From Pieris napi (taxonomy: Eukaryota > Arthropoda > Insecta > Lepidoptera > Pieridae), in assembly GCF_905475465.1 (NCBI RefSeq), contig NC_062242.1, positions 2,693,501-2,757,500 on the forward strand: a stretch of 64,000 nucleotides of DNA. The letters are read 5' to 3'. The notes below the pieces were generated by a model. It saw only the letters and a program-made list of their open reading frames with translations. It searched no databases and was not told the origin of the DNA. Positions 32,769 through 44,799 of the stretch are shown here, piece after piece. Made by a program: the position numbers and the translations under genes. Each line of letters starts with the position of its first letter. The stretch's first letter is position 1.

Positions 32769-33563
32769 GTGTTCAGATAATATAAATTCATACTAGAAAA
32801 TGAATTAATGGACCAATAAAAGAGTAAGATTGTTGCTAATGTCATGTGTGAAGTCGGATATCATAACATTTTTACTGGTTTGCCTTTCAATCGTAACACG
32901 GCCTATAAGTTTGCGTTTGCATTTTTTGCTGCTTAAAAATAGTATATTAATAATATTCAATTATCTTATGAATTCATATAATATTTACCAAGCGATCTAA
33001 GAATAGGTCAAACGGGTACCATGCGTATTAATGCTAAATGGCCTGTGGCGAATTCATTTCCGCCGTATTTACGAACGTCCAAGACAATATCCGATAACAT
33101 ATTTTTCTCGACCTTTTATGGTTTATAGAAACTGCGCCGCTTAGTTTTAGTATGATATTTAATATTAGAAATATATATTATAATCTTGTATCAACCTCCT
33201 TGTCAACTCAATTTATACTTTTAAAATATAGGACTGATATAAAATTTAACAAAAAGAACGCAGTAGATTTAGAAGGAAAAACTTTTATTATTTTATTTTC
33301 AATTTGTATTATATAAGTATATTATTTTATAGATAATATTTTTTATGTCACGAAAAGAAGTGTAGTAAAAATTCAACAAAAGTTCAATGCAACAACAAAA
33401 CTGTGTTAAGCGCCATCTACCGAAATATAACAAAACTATCTCCTCTCTATGACTCTAAAAGAAATTGTCCTCTGACCCTTATTCGTTTAGTTTTTAATAT
33501 GCTTTATAGATAGCGCTATAGACATCAAAGTTTTAATACTAAAACAATGTTTCCTTGTTTCAG
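32769..33563 (+). other. No gene seen; intron or upstream DNA ending in acceptor
   Basis: AT-rich up to the splice acceptor of exon A (TTTCCTTGTTTCAG, ending 33563). A block near 33402-33520 (GCGCCATCTACC ... AGATAGCGCT) forms a weak inverted pair typical of MITE scraps. Confidence 0.4.
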
Positions 33564-34094
33564 ATACATCAACGCGATCCCGAACGAACGAATAATTCCA
33601 AACGCTTAGTCATTTAGTAGTTCCTATTTAGATTAAAATGTATAACTCAAGTGAGTTCCTGCATAGCGCCGGTGTCAGCCGGCACATGCAGGCTACTGGT
33701 GAGGCACCTTCGCAGAAAACCAGCATGAAACGGCGTTCTTGCGAAGTTCCTTTGGGTGATATTTCGTCCAATAACTTCAAAGTATCATTAGGCGATATAA
33801 CAAATATTGACAATAATTATGATTGTCGGTCACTTCGGTCCGTCAAGTCTGAAGACGCTAGACTACGATACTACCGACCAATAGACAGTCGGAGTGTGAA
33901 GAACTTTAGGTCATCCTTAGCTGATATCTCAACTCTATCACGGCCTCCTAGTTATGACCAACTGTCCCGTCGGTCCCTAGTAGAAGGTCCCGAAGGGTTA
34001 GGCATGACGTCAAGCATCGAGGGAGTCCTATGGTCCGATGAAGAGGAGACGGAGTATTTCTACCACGAGAACATCACATCAGCATGGAATCAAG
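33564..34094 (+). CDS. Exon A: first coding exon of an unidentified protein (CDS from 33638)
   Basis: The exon opens after TTTCCTTGTTTCAG and closes at AAG|GTAAGG, both strong splice signals. The start ATG (33638, AAA before it) is the first possible because TAG stands in frame nine bases upstream; 33564-33637 is 5' UTR, so another exon or promoter lies upstream. The CDS gives 152 residues and ends in phase 1. The protein start is polar and Ser/Arg-rich, with no signal peptide or membrane segment. Three short repeats read PLGDIS (about 38), SLGDIT (50) and SLADIS (93). PPSY (103-106) is a PPxY motif that WW domains of Nedd4-type ligases bind. An acidic stretch (SDEEETEYFY) follows. Composition unlike the surrounding AT-rich DNA supports coding. 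I do not recognise the family; it could be the cytoplasmic N-terminus of a membrane protein, but that is a guess. Confidence 0.8.
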
Positions 34095-35877
34095 GTAAGG
34101 ACGTTTTGATTGAAAGTTTTTTTTAATTATACATATTATAATCTGGGATAAGTATCAAAAACCTAGAAAATTGTATGAGATCAATCAATAATTCTTAAAT
34201 TAATAATAATAGTAATAAAACTGTTCTCGGAATAAATTGCAGTAAATCTGCTTAAAGGCCTAAAGGACGAAAACGAAATATTATAGAATATGTATTACTA
34301 AACACGTGAAATTATTATAATTTTTAAAAATAGCATACGTTACTACAATAAACTGTTTTTTTATTAATTTATTGACATCCATATAAAAGCCAGAGATTAA
34401 CCGAGGTTTTATAGACTTTCAATATAACTGGATATGTGATAAGTGATAACATTAGCTTGTTAAATGAAGAATATCTAGGCTTATAGTTGTGTGGGTCTTC
34501 TTAAGTGGCTTCTTTTTATATTGCTAAATCATTTTAAATACACTAAAATACAGAAAACACCAAAAACCACTGAGAGGTTTTGGTGCCTGACTACACTACA
34601 GTACAAATTTATTTAAATTATTTTAAAAGGGTTTTTAGATCTTGCATATTTAGCGGTCACTTAGTTAAGGAGTGTGTAGGAAATTAAACATAATTAGTGG
34701 CTAATATTTTATTGTGCCCGAAGAATGACCGGCGCTACCAATTATACGCCACACAGTCGCAATATAAAACTTAAAAAATATCAATCAATACGAAACAAAA
34801 ACATTACAACAAACAAATAATAATATTAATGATATTTATATCTTGAGTGTTGACTCTATTGATTGTAAATTGCGAATATATTAAAATATATAATAATTCA
34901 TTGAAACGCCTAGTTTCATTAATTTAAAATATCAAATGCTTTCAAATTTGTATTATACATTTCGTACACTATTATTACATTTAATTATTATCGTATAAAA
35001 TTCGTTATTAAATAACGCTTTATTTGACTGACTAAACCAGTTAAAAAAACTATATACAGCCACACCTACTTTTTTATTTAAAAATCAATTAAGTAAGAAG
35101 ATTTATCGACTTTAAGTAATTATCCACTTTAGATAAAGACACTTTTTCACTTAACGGCTCAGCATTACTTATATTGCGGATGCTGATAAGCCAATTTTGA
35201 TAAAACTTTGATTGATTTTATTAAATTTCGCCACGGAACGGTGGCTCCATGATTAATTTCCCGTTAAGGCGAAAAGATTATTATTTGTTTAATAACCGTC
35301 TGTTTTATATCGTTCTCATATAAAAAAAATGATAGTAAAGAAACTGGAACATTAAACAAGAAAAGCATTTCTTGTTTTGGAAGATTTAGGAACCGTTTTA
35401 GGTATAAAAATACCTATGTCAGGATTTCCAGCTCTTCCATACTCCAGGTTCATAAAAATATATTATTTGATTACATATTTTTGTTTTTTCAACTGTTTTC
35501 TACACGCCTGACTGCAGAGTGTGTGGTGTGTGGGGGGATGTTAGTGAAAGAGTAAATGTGTGTTGGGTGTTAATTAACATTCAAGTATATTTAAGCTCTA
35601 TAAGCCTCACAGGACATATATACACTTCGATCGTTTTTTATACCTGCATAAGTAGACAATTCATTCTCAATAATACCGTTAAATATTTAATTGAAATACA
35701 TAACGAGTAGATATAATGTATACTATATGTACAGAGACCCTGATCGTATTTACAGATATTATATCATTTCCTCCGCTCTAACCTGATAAATGATAATAAT
35801 GAACTGATACTACAGACCTTGCTCTAGGAGCTTTGGTCATAGATAAGCTGTTTCAGATATTGTTTCGTATTAAATAA
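34095..35877 (+). other. No gene seen; start of the intron after exon A
   Basis: AT-rich intron-like DNA. The frame continues only ten codons beyond the donor. No second exon was found here. Confidence 0.5.
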
Positions 35878-36092
35878 TCCAGTGGCGCTACAATAAGGGC
35901 TAACCTCACATTGGAGCCGTTCTTTGATCATTTTAATTAACAAGTAGATGATCAGCCTTTTGTCTAACACATTTCGTCGATTTTTGAATTTGAGATATGC
36001 CATTTTCCTCGCGATGTTTTCCTCCGCCGTAGATGTCCACATAGGGGTCGAACCTACCACCTTAGGGATGACAGTCGCACGCAGAAGCCTCT
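35878..36092 (-). mobile_element. SINE-A copy, interrupted at its head
   Basis: From AGTGGCGCTACAATAAGGGC through AACAAGTAGATGATCAGCC, TTTCCTCGCGATGTTTTCC and GGGGTCGAACCTACC to GCACGCAGAAGCCTCT. The head stops there because of the insertion at 36093; about 30 bases of body around GAGCGAATG are also deleted. Confidence 0.75.
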
Positions 36093-36472
36093 TTTTTTTA
36101 ATGATGGGAAAATTACTGTGAGGCTGGGTCTACACTCAAAGGGTAAGGGTATTCAGAAGGGCAGCGAGACCCACCAACTAACACTCAAAATACCCGTATC
36201 ACCTCGACGTCCGCCGTTCCACAACTGAGTGTTTTTCAAGGCAGTTTTTGCCGCGCACCACCACTATGTGGAACCAGCTGCCCACTGAAGTATTTCCGAA
36301 GCAATTCGACTTAGGGTCCTTTAAGAAAAGAGCGTACCAATTCTTAAAAGGCCGGAAACGCACTCGCGAGCCCTCTGGCATTGAGAGTGTCCACGGGCGG
36401 CCGGGCGGTATCACTTAACATTAGGTGAGCCTCCTACCCGTGTGCCCCCCGTTCTATAAAAAAAAAAAAAAC
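36093..36472 (+). mobile_element. LINE-1st family 3' end inserted in SINE-A
   Basis: The plus strand carries GGCTGGGTCTACACTCAAAG, then the standard block ACCTCGACGTCCGCCGTTCC, ATGTGGAACCAGCTGCCC (LWNQLPTE), GACTTAGGGTCC (FDLGSF), AAAGAGCGTACC, GGCCGGAAACGCACTCG, ending with an A-run at 36459-36472. The frame is broken in places. GAAGCCTCT occurs on both sides of the larger insert (36084-36092 and 36698-36706). Confidence 0.8.
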
Positions 36473-36693
36473 ACCTCAGCCCTTCACAGGCCCTTAAGAT
36501 GAGCCCTCGTGGTTAGCCAATTCATTCTACCCAAGATACCCGGGCTCGGATTCGACATTGAGCTCAATCAAGATGAGACTGAGACCACTGCTTTGAACCA
36601 CCGGTCAGTCTACAGTCAACCCCAGACCTCATTACATGCTCACAGAAGAAGACCATTGCACTCCAAACCTCCTCACATCCTAGTTTAGCAAAC
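36473..36693. other. Unplaced moderately GC-rich part of the same insert
   Basis: It lies between the LINE A-run and the right target duplication. It contains CTCGTGGTTAGCCAATTC and CCCGGGCTCGGATTCGAC, which look faintly like pol III A and B boxes, so it may be part of another SINE. Not identified. Confidence 0.35.
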
Positions 36694-36717
36694 GCTGAAG
36701 CCTCTAGGTCTACACAG
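36694..36717 (-). mobile_element. SINE-A head, right of LINE insertion
   Basis: CGCTGAAGCCTCTAGGTCTACAC completes the minus-strand SINE-A copy that starts at 35878. Confidence 0.65.
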
Positions 36718-37278
36718 TTTTTTATTTTGTTGAAGTATTTCTGAGATTAAAAACAAAGTAAAAGCCTCTACCAAAAATCTGTTTCCAAATGAAAGAAAGA
36801 TATGCCTCTATGTAGACAACCAGGACCGATAGGCTTTTTACATTATTGTTTAAATTATAAGGGTATGCTGGCAATGTGGGTAGCCACAAGCCACAAGCGC
36901 CGTTGGTCAAACGGTCAAACATCATGAACATCTTGATCTTGATTTTGCGGCGTGGTGAAAACTTTGGCCAGACCCTCTATTTAATAGAATCAAATACTTT
37001 GATATCAGGATTATACGACAAAATCAAATAAGAATTCGCGTGTTAAACATCAAAATGTTGTTATTCGTATCTTAATACTAATCTATGAACATTAATACCA
37101 AATGGACCTTGCTTTGTGCCCTATCGACAATTATCTAAACGACGCTTAGCTCTGATTTATCTCGCAGGTGAGAAGAAACGCCAATCACGTGTGCCAATTA
37201 GATTTCTAAAGTATTACCGCTACTACCGTAATCCATGAACAAAAAAGTAGATAAAGGTTTTATACCCTTAAAATCACT
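36718..37278. other. No gene seen
   Basis: No element recognised; short frames only. Confidence 0.35.
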
Positions 37279-37565
37279 AAAAGCGGCCCCACATGGAGTA
37301 CTGTTCTCACCTCTGAGCGGTAGCTCCCCAGTACCACTTGACCGTTTACAATGAAGAGCAGTTCGAATCGTCGAAGACCAATCCATTTCCGAGCGCATGT
37401 TGCGTAGAGATGAAGTTACTCTGCATCTTCTACCGCATTAACGAGAGTGTTCAGAAATGTAAGCCTTTTGCCCATTTGCAACCGATCTAGGTATATAAAA
37501 AGAACTATGCATTAAAATTTGACAATTCACACCTCTCTAACGACGCATGTCACTCACAAGGTTTC
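37279..37565 (+). mobile_element. LINE-1st family, reverse-transcriptase C-terminal region, degenerate
   Basis: Broken frames read HMEYCSHL, AVRIVEDQSISERML, RRDEVTLHLL and RECSEM. These match the part of CR1/Jockey-type polymerases just before the LWNQLP end found at 36180 and 62204 (HMEYCSHLW.GAP, QRRA.RIV, L..RRDV.SL, GECSEE). Multiple stops and shifts. Confidence 0.65.
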
Positions 37566-37867
37566 AAGTTTTAGCCGATAATGCTGGTATTTTATCTTAT
37601 TGTATTATTAACAGCTGTGTTAGTTGAGTAGGCCATGAAAGGTACACTGTAAAAGTTTAAGTTTTTTCCCCTGAACACTGGTCATGAAACAATTAGTGGC
37701 GATTTCAATAGCGCCTACCTGAATTCATTTAGCCAACCATTAGCGATAAATATATAAGTACACTTTGGTCTGAATTTGGTCACAAAAAAGACTGTTAGAC
37801 TGTTAAAAGACTGTTTTAGATGTGCCTAGAGTAATAATTGCAAACAGTTTGAAACTATCATAATTTG

Positions 37868-38143
37868 AACAACGTTGGCATCAGCGTGTGACTCTTGGTT
37901 CTGAGTTCGAAAGTACACCAATCGATAACATTCTGTCTATGTGCGCATTTTAATACTCGCTCGTACAGTGAAGGAAAATATCGTGAAGAAACCGCCATAC
38001 CTTAAACCCAAAAAGTCGACGGCGTCTCTCGGGCACAGAAGACTGTTCACACATGGCTATTAGAATAAAAAAAACAAATGATCACGAAACAGATACAGAA
38101 ACTTGTGGCCCAGACCTAAAAGGTTGTAGCTCCACTGGTTTGG
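37868..38143 (+). mobile_element. SINE-A copy
   Basis: From GTTGGCATCAGCGTGTGAC to AAAGGTTGTAGCTCCACTGG, including AAGGAAAATATCGTGAAGAAACC and CCCAAAAAGTCGACGGCGTC. The B box is mutated (GAGTTCGAAAG). Confidence 0.85.
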
Positions 38144-40336
38144 TTTTCAAACACACATCACTTCCACAGTAAAAAATGCGAGTACAGAAGACTCCAATGC
38201 GAACTTACCTCGTTTCGAGTTGCTATCGACAAAAATCAAACAAATAGTAGTAGTTGCTCCAATTACTTTTTCTCTAACTCGTGGCCATTGAGAACATTAT
38301 AAGCTCATATATCGTGACACTTAATAGCTGTGATTTTTTATCATTTATTACTTATAATTCAGCTTTTTATCAACATCACAACTAGACCACCGGTCGCTCT
38401 AACATTATATTATATTTTAATCATACGTACGTTGTTTCAAGTACAATTTTAATTTGAGTAAAATTGTCATTAGATATAAAGTTTATTTTTCAATAAGTTT
38501 GTCTTCAAAGATATTTGGTCAAGCATTTAGTTTAGCATTAAAATATATAAAGAGAACATGGTACACCTATAATATTTGACACAAAATTTTTGCAGACTCG
38601 AACAAGCTATTTACCATACGTTGTACATACTATGTTCTCACTTCTGTTTAGTTCCAAATGCGCCCACGGAGCGCTTCTCAAGTTCTTCATAGAATTATTA
38701 TTACAATTTTACTACAGAAACTATTCGATAAACGTTATGTCCATGCATAAGACACTACAGATTCAGTTGCAGTTATTGCTCGATATCGTGATAAGGCTTA
38801 TTTAAAATAAATTTAAATACAGCCTTCGAAAGTATTTTGTAATAAGTGGATGTCTAGACGGTGGAATGACGTCAGCCCACTTGCTGAACCTACAGTGCCC
38901 TACTTTGTTTGCGTTTATTCCGTAGAATTTTATGGGCGACATACATTTGAAGGATTCAATTTTTGAATACCTCAAAGTTTAAAAGTTTAAACGTGTGGCA
39001 CTCGGGGACTGCTTGGTAAAGGTATTGCATAGCATTTTTTATCACCTTATGCAGTTATAATTATTTTTTATTTTTTACTTCCGCAGTATTTGTTATTCTT
39101 TGATTTTAATTCAAGTTTTTTCTTTGATATTATTTCAATCTACCACTCTACCAGACTGAGACTAAAACGCCTATATAGTCTGTCTCACTCTAACGCGTAC
39201 CGGCTGCACCTATATTACGTCATCGTGTGTTAGGTTTTTTTCATTACGGAATTCCTTGATTCGGTCGCCGCGCTCAACACCCGTGATAAAATCTATGCAA
39301 TAGCTTTAAAAAAATCTATTTAATAAATGATACTTTATTTATTAATGTGTCTTAAGAGTCATATTCTGGTGAATTGGCAACATTACAGTGGACTCGTAAT
39401 ATAACTTCGCTGACGATCTAAATACCTACTCCGCTGATGCAGCTACCCATAGTGAGCCTTACCTCTGAATCTGGAAAGCGCCACATTAGCCCATCAACCA
39501 CTTGGAACTTGCCTTACTCCATGCCATTTGCAAGTAATCCAATAATCCATATAGTATTTTTTGCGATTTGTATTTATTACTAACTGCCCCCGCGAAGTCG
39601 TTTCGCCTCAATAACTTTTTTGCTTAGCCTGCCTTTTTAGTAACTACATACATACCTTTGAAACATTTTGCTATGCTATATACAGGGACTGCTCTCTTTT
39701 GCGCAGTAAAAACTGTCTTTTAGACAAATATCTACATAAAACCTTCCTCAAGGAAAGAATTAAAAAATACTCAAATTGGATCATCCCCCTTCAAGTTAAG
39801 CGCTTAGTAGCGTATTTTGCGATTCATTTTAAATAATATAGATTTATTCGCGATTTTGTTGAAGGCATATGTAGTACTCGTAAACCAATGACAATATTAC
39901 GGGTATTCCATGAAAGTTCTAAAGCAATATGTAAATACAGTAATATAAATAATAAACTATGGACCTAACCTAACCTCGAACTTGTATAATAAAATAAACT
40001 TAGGAGAAATCCTTTCCACACTTTATAATGCCATTAGTTCGTGTTTCATATGTTTGCTCTGTCAGTACTTTCTTCGCCTTGTCATATACATTTGTTACAA
40101 TGTTGATAATGTTAGGTAAACGTCGAGTTTCGCGCTTGTAGAAAATATAATTAATGATTATAAAACCGTGTATCATTTTAGTTTTCTATTCATCTAGTTT
40201 TAGTTACTATGTTAATAATATTGTAAATACTTCATCTAAGTATTATTCTAATCATATTATTATAAATAATATTCCAAATTTAAAATATTCTATTCCTGCA
40301 TCCAGCCTATTTTCAAAACATGGGCATGACTCTGTC
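38144..40336. other. No gene seen; possible LINE and repeat scraps
   Basis: Near 39575-39610 (ACTGCCCCCGCGAAGTCG) the text resembles the 3' end of an RTE-type LINE on the minus strand. 39170-39250 (GCGTACCGGCTGCACC, TTACGTCATCGTG) looks repeated-element-like but is unplaced. No gene supported. Confidence 0.35.
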
Positions 40337-40574
40337 AACGTAAAATTGTAAAAACCGTTAGATTGTAATCTATCTCGCGAGATTGTAAACTGTCGAAAAA
40401 TTGTGAACTCAAGGTGCGTACCATTTCACAATTTGACGATTTCACTTCGATAGATTATAATCTACCGAATAATAATACGTTAAATTGTAAGCAGTACGTT
40501 GAGTTCACAATCTTTCGACAGTTTATAATCTCGCGAGATAGATTACAATCTAACGGTATTTACAATTTTACGTT
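40337..40574. mobile_element. Inverted-repeat MITE (AACGTAAAATTGTA ends)
   Basis: Arms of roughly 80 bases pair: AACGTAAAATTGTAAA at 40337 with TTTACAATTTTACGTT ending at 40574, and further in CCGTTAGATTGTAATC with GATTACAATCTAACGG, CTCGCGAGAT on both sides, and TTGTGAACTCAA with TTGAGTTCACAA. The centre holds another small palindrome around ATAGATTATAATCTA. Flanks TCAA and TTAA hint at a TTAA target but this is unsure. The open frames over it are shadows. Confidence 0.8.
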
Positions 40575-41059
40575 AACAACTCCAATACACAAAATAAAGC
40601 ATGAAGTTGATGCTATGGATTTATCAGCCCGAAACTGTTATTGTTTTGTCACGAATCTAACACAGGCCCATGTGCGTTAACCACATAAACTCATCATATT
40701 ATGCACTCCTTTGAAACGTTATAAATTTAATATTTAATTGGTTAAATTATCGAAAGTCATACTTGACAGTTATGTATTAAGTATTTATCACAATTAAGTA
40801 CCAATAAATTCAGATAATTCATTGAAATTGACAGAAGTCACGGATCTTACGTAACGAGAGGCTGTAATTTATCATTTTTGACATGTTAGCAACATGTTGT
40901 TAAAGTAATTTTAACTTGTTAAAACACAGTAGGTGAAGGTCATGAAAATAATGAATGGTACGATTTTAATAAAAAAAATATTTTTAAATTAACTATAGTC
41001 TGGCGGTTTCATACGTAGTTATATTGGTTATATTGATAATAAATCACCTGCATCATGAG
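40575..41059. other. No gene seen
   Basis: AT-rich; nothing recognised. Confidence 0.35.
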
Positions 41060-41280
41060 CACATCCCACATACACACACGTACATACTCTCACTTTCACA
41101 CACATCACACTCACAGGCGAATTAGGTATTACGTATTTTATCATTTTTATTGATCTGTTTCTTTCGTAAATGTTTGAACCTTTTTGTATATTCTATGTAT
41201 TACATATTTGGCTATATGTTTAGGTTATTGTTTTTTGTTGTATATATTTTATGTCCGAAACAAATAAATAAATATATTTT
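41060..41280 (+). mobile_element. LINE 3' UTR copy (GTTTGAACCTTTTT type)
   Basis: Partner of 32545-32768: ACACACACGTACATACTCTC, AAATGTTTGAACCTTTTTGTA, ATATTTGGCTATATGTTTAGG and CAAATAAATAAATATA. Confidence 0.6.
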
Positions 41281-41474
41281 TTGTACAACGATATCTTGCT
41301 ATTTGTGTAGAGCGCTATAGTCCCCACACTAGGAACATCTTTGTATGTAAATGTGAGATATACTCCGTGGCACGTTAAAAGGTTACTTTGTTGGATAACG
41401 TCAGTAATAGTAGGTATATTGTGTGACCTGGTCTGAAATCGTCTTTGTTTCATCCCGCGCCACACACTGTATTT

Positions 41475-41815
41475 TTCATATCACATGTTATGAAACAACG
41501 ATTTCTATAGCCAGTCGAAGTAAGACTATTTCAGACAAATAGCGCAATAATGTCTTATTCTATTTTATTATAATAATTCAGAAATCAGATAATAAAAGTA
41601 CATTTATTTGCTTTTTTTTTAAATAAACAAATGCGATTCTGACAGACTTGAAATAAAGACATAAATAATAAATAAATGAATGTGCCGTGCGTGCGTTGTT
41701 TCTGACTGACTGAGTCGCATTGGCCTGAAATTGTCTTGTTTCGACTGGCAAAACAGAGATCAAAACTCGCTGTTTCAATGCATGTGATATGAAAAATATC
41801 GGCTTACGTTGTTTC
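41475..41815. repeat. Imperfect inverted repeat, possible MITE
   Basis: TTTTTCATATCACATG with GAAACAACGATTTC and CCAGTCGAAGTAAGAC near 41472-41530 is mirrored at about 41700-41810 (GTTTCGACTGG, GTTTCAATGCATGTGATATGAAAAA). CTGAAATCGTCTTTGTTTC (41430) and CTGAAATTGTCTTGTTTC (41725) are direct copies. Bounds are uncertain. Confidence 0.4.
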
Positions 41816-44224
41816 ATAAAAATCTAAAATGCTTGATCTAGCAAAAAAATTCCCTAGCAATTTATGTCTCGCCGAGAACCTTTTATACACCATGTTACCC
41901 AGTTCGTTTAACTAAATTATAAGCCGTGTTGCCAGAAAATATAATCTCATCCAGACACAAAACTAGTCGAACGAAAAGACTTAGCAAGAACCTGTTATCC
42001 CAGCGCCACTATGGCGGCGTCAATAGCTTTTCCCGCTTTCCAACATTACTATACATAACGTTCACAGTTCACACGACACGTACATTTAAATATATCAGCT
42101 TTCCATTGATCTCAGGAATTATGAAAGAATGGTCACTCTCTAGCGATTATATCATGGAGAAACTTTAATTAATGTTGAGATTTATCATGCTGCTATTATT
42201 GATTTTAGTTCGTATGATTACAGTATAGGGTTGTTGTGTTGTCGTATTTAATTTCTTACAGTTAATATTAGGCTTAATCGAGAATTTGGTCTTATTGTTG
42301 TATAATGCTAGGGAAGCGACAAAGGATCGTAGTCAAAAATAAATAATTGCCTTCTTGTCTTTAAGAATAATGAAATGTGAGAGAATAATGAAAGAAGGGT
42401 CGTAGCACCAATGATCCTTTGTAGAATTGACTTCACAATATGACCTACGCTCACAGTATTGATAATATTTTTATATAATTTGGCCTAGTTTTTTTATGAA
42501 ATTCTTACTTTGTATTCATGAAAAAAAATCGACCTTAATATAAAATATGGACATACATATAGGTGGTTGTTATCGTAGAAAATACACAGTCACTTTCCAT
42601 GTAAAAAAAACGTTATCTAAGCCGACCTAGTGTTCTCCTAAATAAAACTTCAAAATTCATATTTAATTACAATAATATAAATACAGTAGCGATATTCTCT
42701 GCAATCATCTCAACTATTGTGACGGCGCCCGTCTTGAAATAAATCCTGAGTTTTACTCAAAATAAACACAGATTATAGTGACAGGCGGTGTCTTAGAGAA
42801 AAAACTTGGCACTTTCTCCGTAATTAGTTGTTGAAAATGGCGCCCCAGCTGATTAACTGGATTCGGGTCAATGCCTTTACTACTAACATTACACTGTTAC
42901 ATATTTAATACATAACATTTTCTATTTTAATTAAAGAGCAAAAAGTAAACAATTTTTTTACGAAATTGTTTCGCGAAGGAAAGTAGTTTTACGAGTTTTC
43001 TTTGTACTTGTAAATCTCATGAAAATAGATTTTATTGTTAAATAATAATTTTTGAATAAAAATTTTCCTGTTTGTTAATCTGTTAAAAATATACATTAAA
43101 TACCAAAATGAAAGAATTATACTGATATAATCAAGACGTTAAAAATAATCAACTTAACTCGGCACAATACCAAAAGAAAACTAAGTTAAGTAACTTTATT
43201 CGTTAAGTAACTTCAAATTTTATTGTTATTAAACACTCATACTAATTTAACGTCGTGTAACAACAATATTAAAAGTAAAACAAAAAACCTGAGATTTCGC
43301 ATTCACAAAATTAAAACATCTCGTCTTCAAATCAAAAATCGATTAACGTTTCTTGTACCATTTCCTCGAATATTATCAGTACATTTGCCACGTTTTTGCC
43401 ATTTACCTGAGTTTAAATGCACAGTACATATTATAATATTGTAATTGTAATAATGACTTTCATTTACGCAAGTATCATACAATAAAAAGTATAATATTCA
43501 TTCATTTTTTTTTCGCCCATGGCGCAGGTATAGTCTTTCGACCATACCGCCTAGTCTTTCGTAGAATCATTCATTTTGAACAAAATAAAATGGCGGCCAC
43601 TTGTTGTGTGCTTATGGTCCCGGCTTGACTTGAAGTTAGCGTACAATTTAAAAACATGCATTGGATTAATTTAATCTTTATCGGTCGATACCGATTAATT
43701 TAATCGTAATAATTAAAAGTACAATTCGATAATTGTACTAAAATTTCTGATAACGAAGAAACTCTTTCATTCGACTTAATTAGCGAAACAAAAATAAAAT
43801 TGAGTGCTTTATCACACCGCGCTTTCACGGATCAATATAATAGTCAATCAATTGGAATAATTTACATCATTCAATTTTGACCCTTAACTTATAGCATTTA
43901 CAGACGCTTTTGCCATACACTTTCTCCTTGTAAGCTTTGGTCCGGTACTTTAATGATGCAGCATTTTTAGAGTGCTATTTTAAGGGAAGTAGCGAAAGTA
44001 TTTAATAGAATGTAATTTGTCTTTGATTACTTATGTACCTACTTCGGTGGGAATTACTATTGACGTTTAATGGAATAAGCAAAAACAAATATGTAACTTT
44101 CATTCTTTTAATCGAATTATAAAAGCTTTATAATGGAAGAAAGTTTTCGGATCATTTTTTTTCTTAATTTAGATTTGGCTTATGTTATATTTCTTAATGA
44201 CCATTACACCTGCTTCATGGTCTT
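41816..44224. other. No gene seen; several ATGGCG motifs
   Basis: AT-rich. AAAATGGCGCC (about 42837) and AAAATGGCGGCC (about 43588) resemble YY1-type promoter motifs but no exon follows. A short repeat at 43508-43560 (AGTCTTTCGACCATACC) recurs near 56836-56880. Confidence 0.35.
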
Positions 44225-44379
44225 ACAAGGAGTGGTGGAGATTCTTGCTATGTCTCGTTTCTTCTACGGCCTCAAGAAAACAGAGTACCAATTCTGAAAA
44301 GGCCGACAACGCACTTGCGAGCCCTTTATAGTCGGTATCAGTTTACATTCGCCGTTTGGCTCTTGGTATATAAAAAAAG
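44225..44379 (+). mobile_element. LINE-1st family 3' fragment, decayed
   Basis: CAAGAAAACAGAGTACCAATTC, AAAGGCCGACAACGCACTTG, CGAGCCCTTTATAG and GTATATAAAAAAAG retain the landmark order of this family. Confidence 0.55.
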
Positions 44380-44571
44380 TTTCTTTATTTATTTTGACGT
44401 TCATAAATACATAAATAAATATTACTTTAATTTTGTTTGAATTCGCTTCAATTTAAGCTTTTAATGAATTTTTTTTTATTGAAAAAACGTTGTTGGCTAA
44501 AAATTCAATAAACAAAAGATACCATAATATAACTATTTTGAATGAGAAAAATTGTTTATATGCACAGCATA

Positions 44572-44799
44572 TCTGTATATATATAATTCTTCTGTGAGTG
44601 TGTATGTCACTGAACTTCTCTCAAACGACTGGACCGATTTTGATGAAATTTTTTGTGTGTGTTCAAGGGGATCTGGGAATGGTTTAGATTCATAAATCAG
44701 CCTGGCAGATGGCGCTGCAGTCGGTACTTCATACTTTGTTAAATATCCTAATCGCTTGAAATAGGTATAATGCAAGACAAAGTCTGTGGGGTCCGCTAG
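44572..44799 (+). mobile_element. Small non-autonomous Helitron
   Basis: It begins TCTGTATATATA after an A (44571) and ends GGGGTCCGCTAG before a T (44800). The 5' TC, 3' CTAG and A^T insertion site are the Helitron signature, with no target duplication. The inside has GAGTGTGTATGTCACTGAAC, GACTGGACCGATTTTGATG and CAGATGGCGCTGCAGTCGG, which I recognise from lepidopteran Helitron-N elements. 228 bp, non-coding; the 92-codon minus frame is a shadow. Confidence 0.85.

Noticed and set aside
43560..43630. Start of a gene at ATGGCGGCC
   Set aside because: Frame closes after 12 codons and no donor is visible; kept only as a YY1-like motif.
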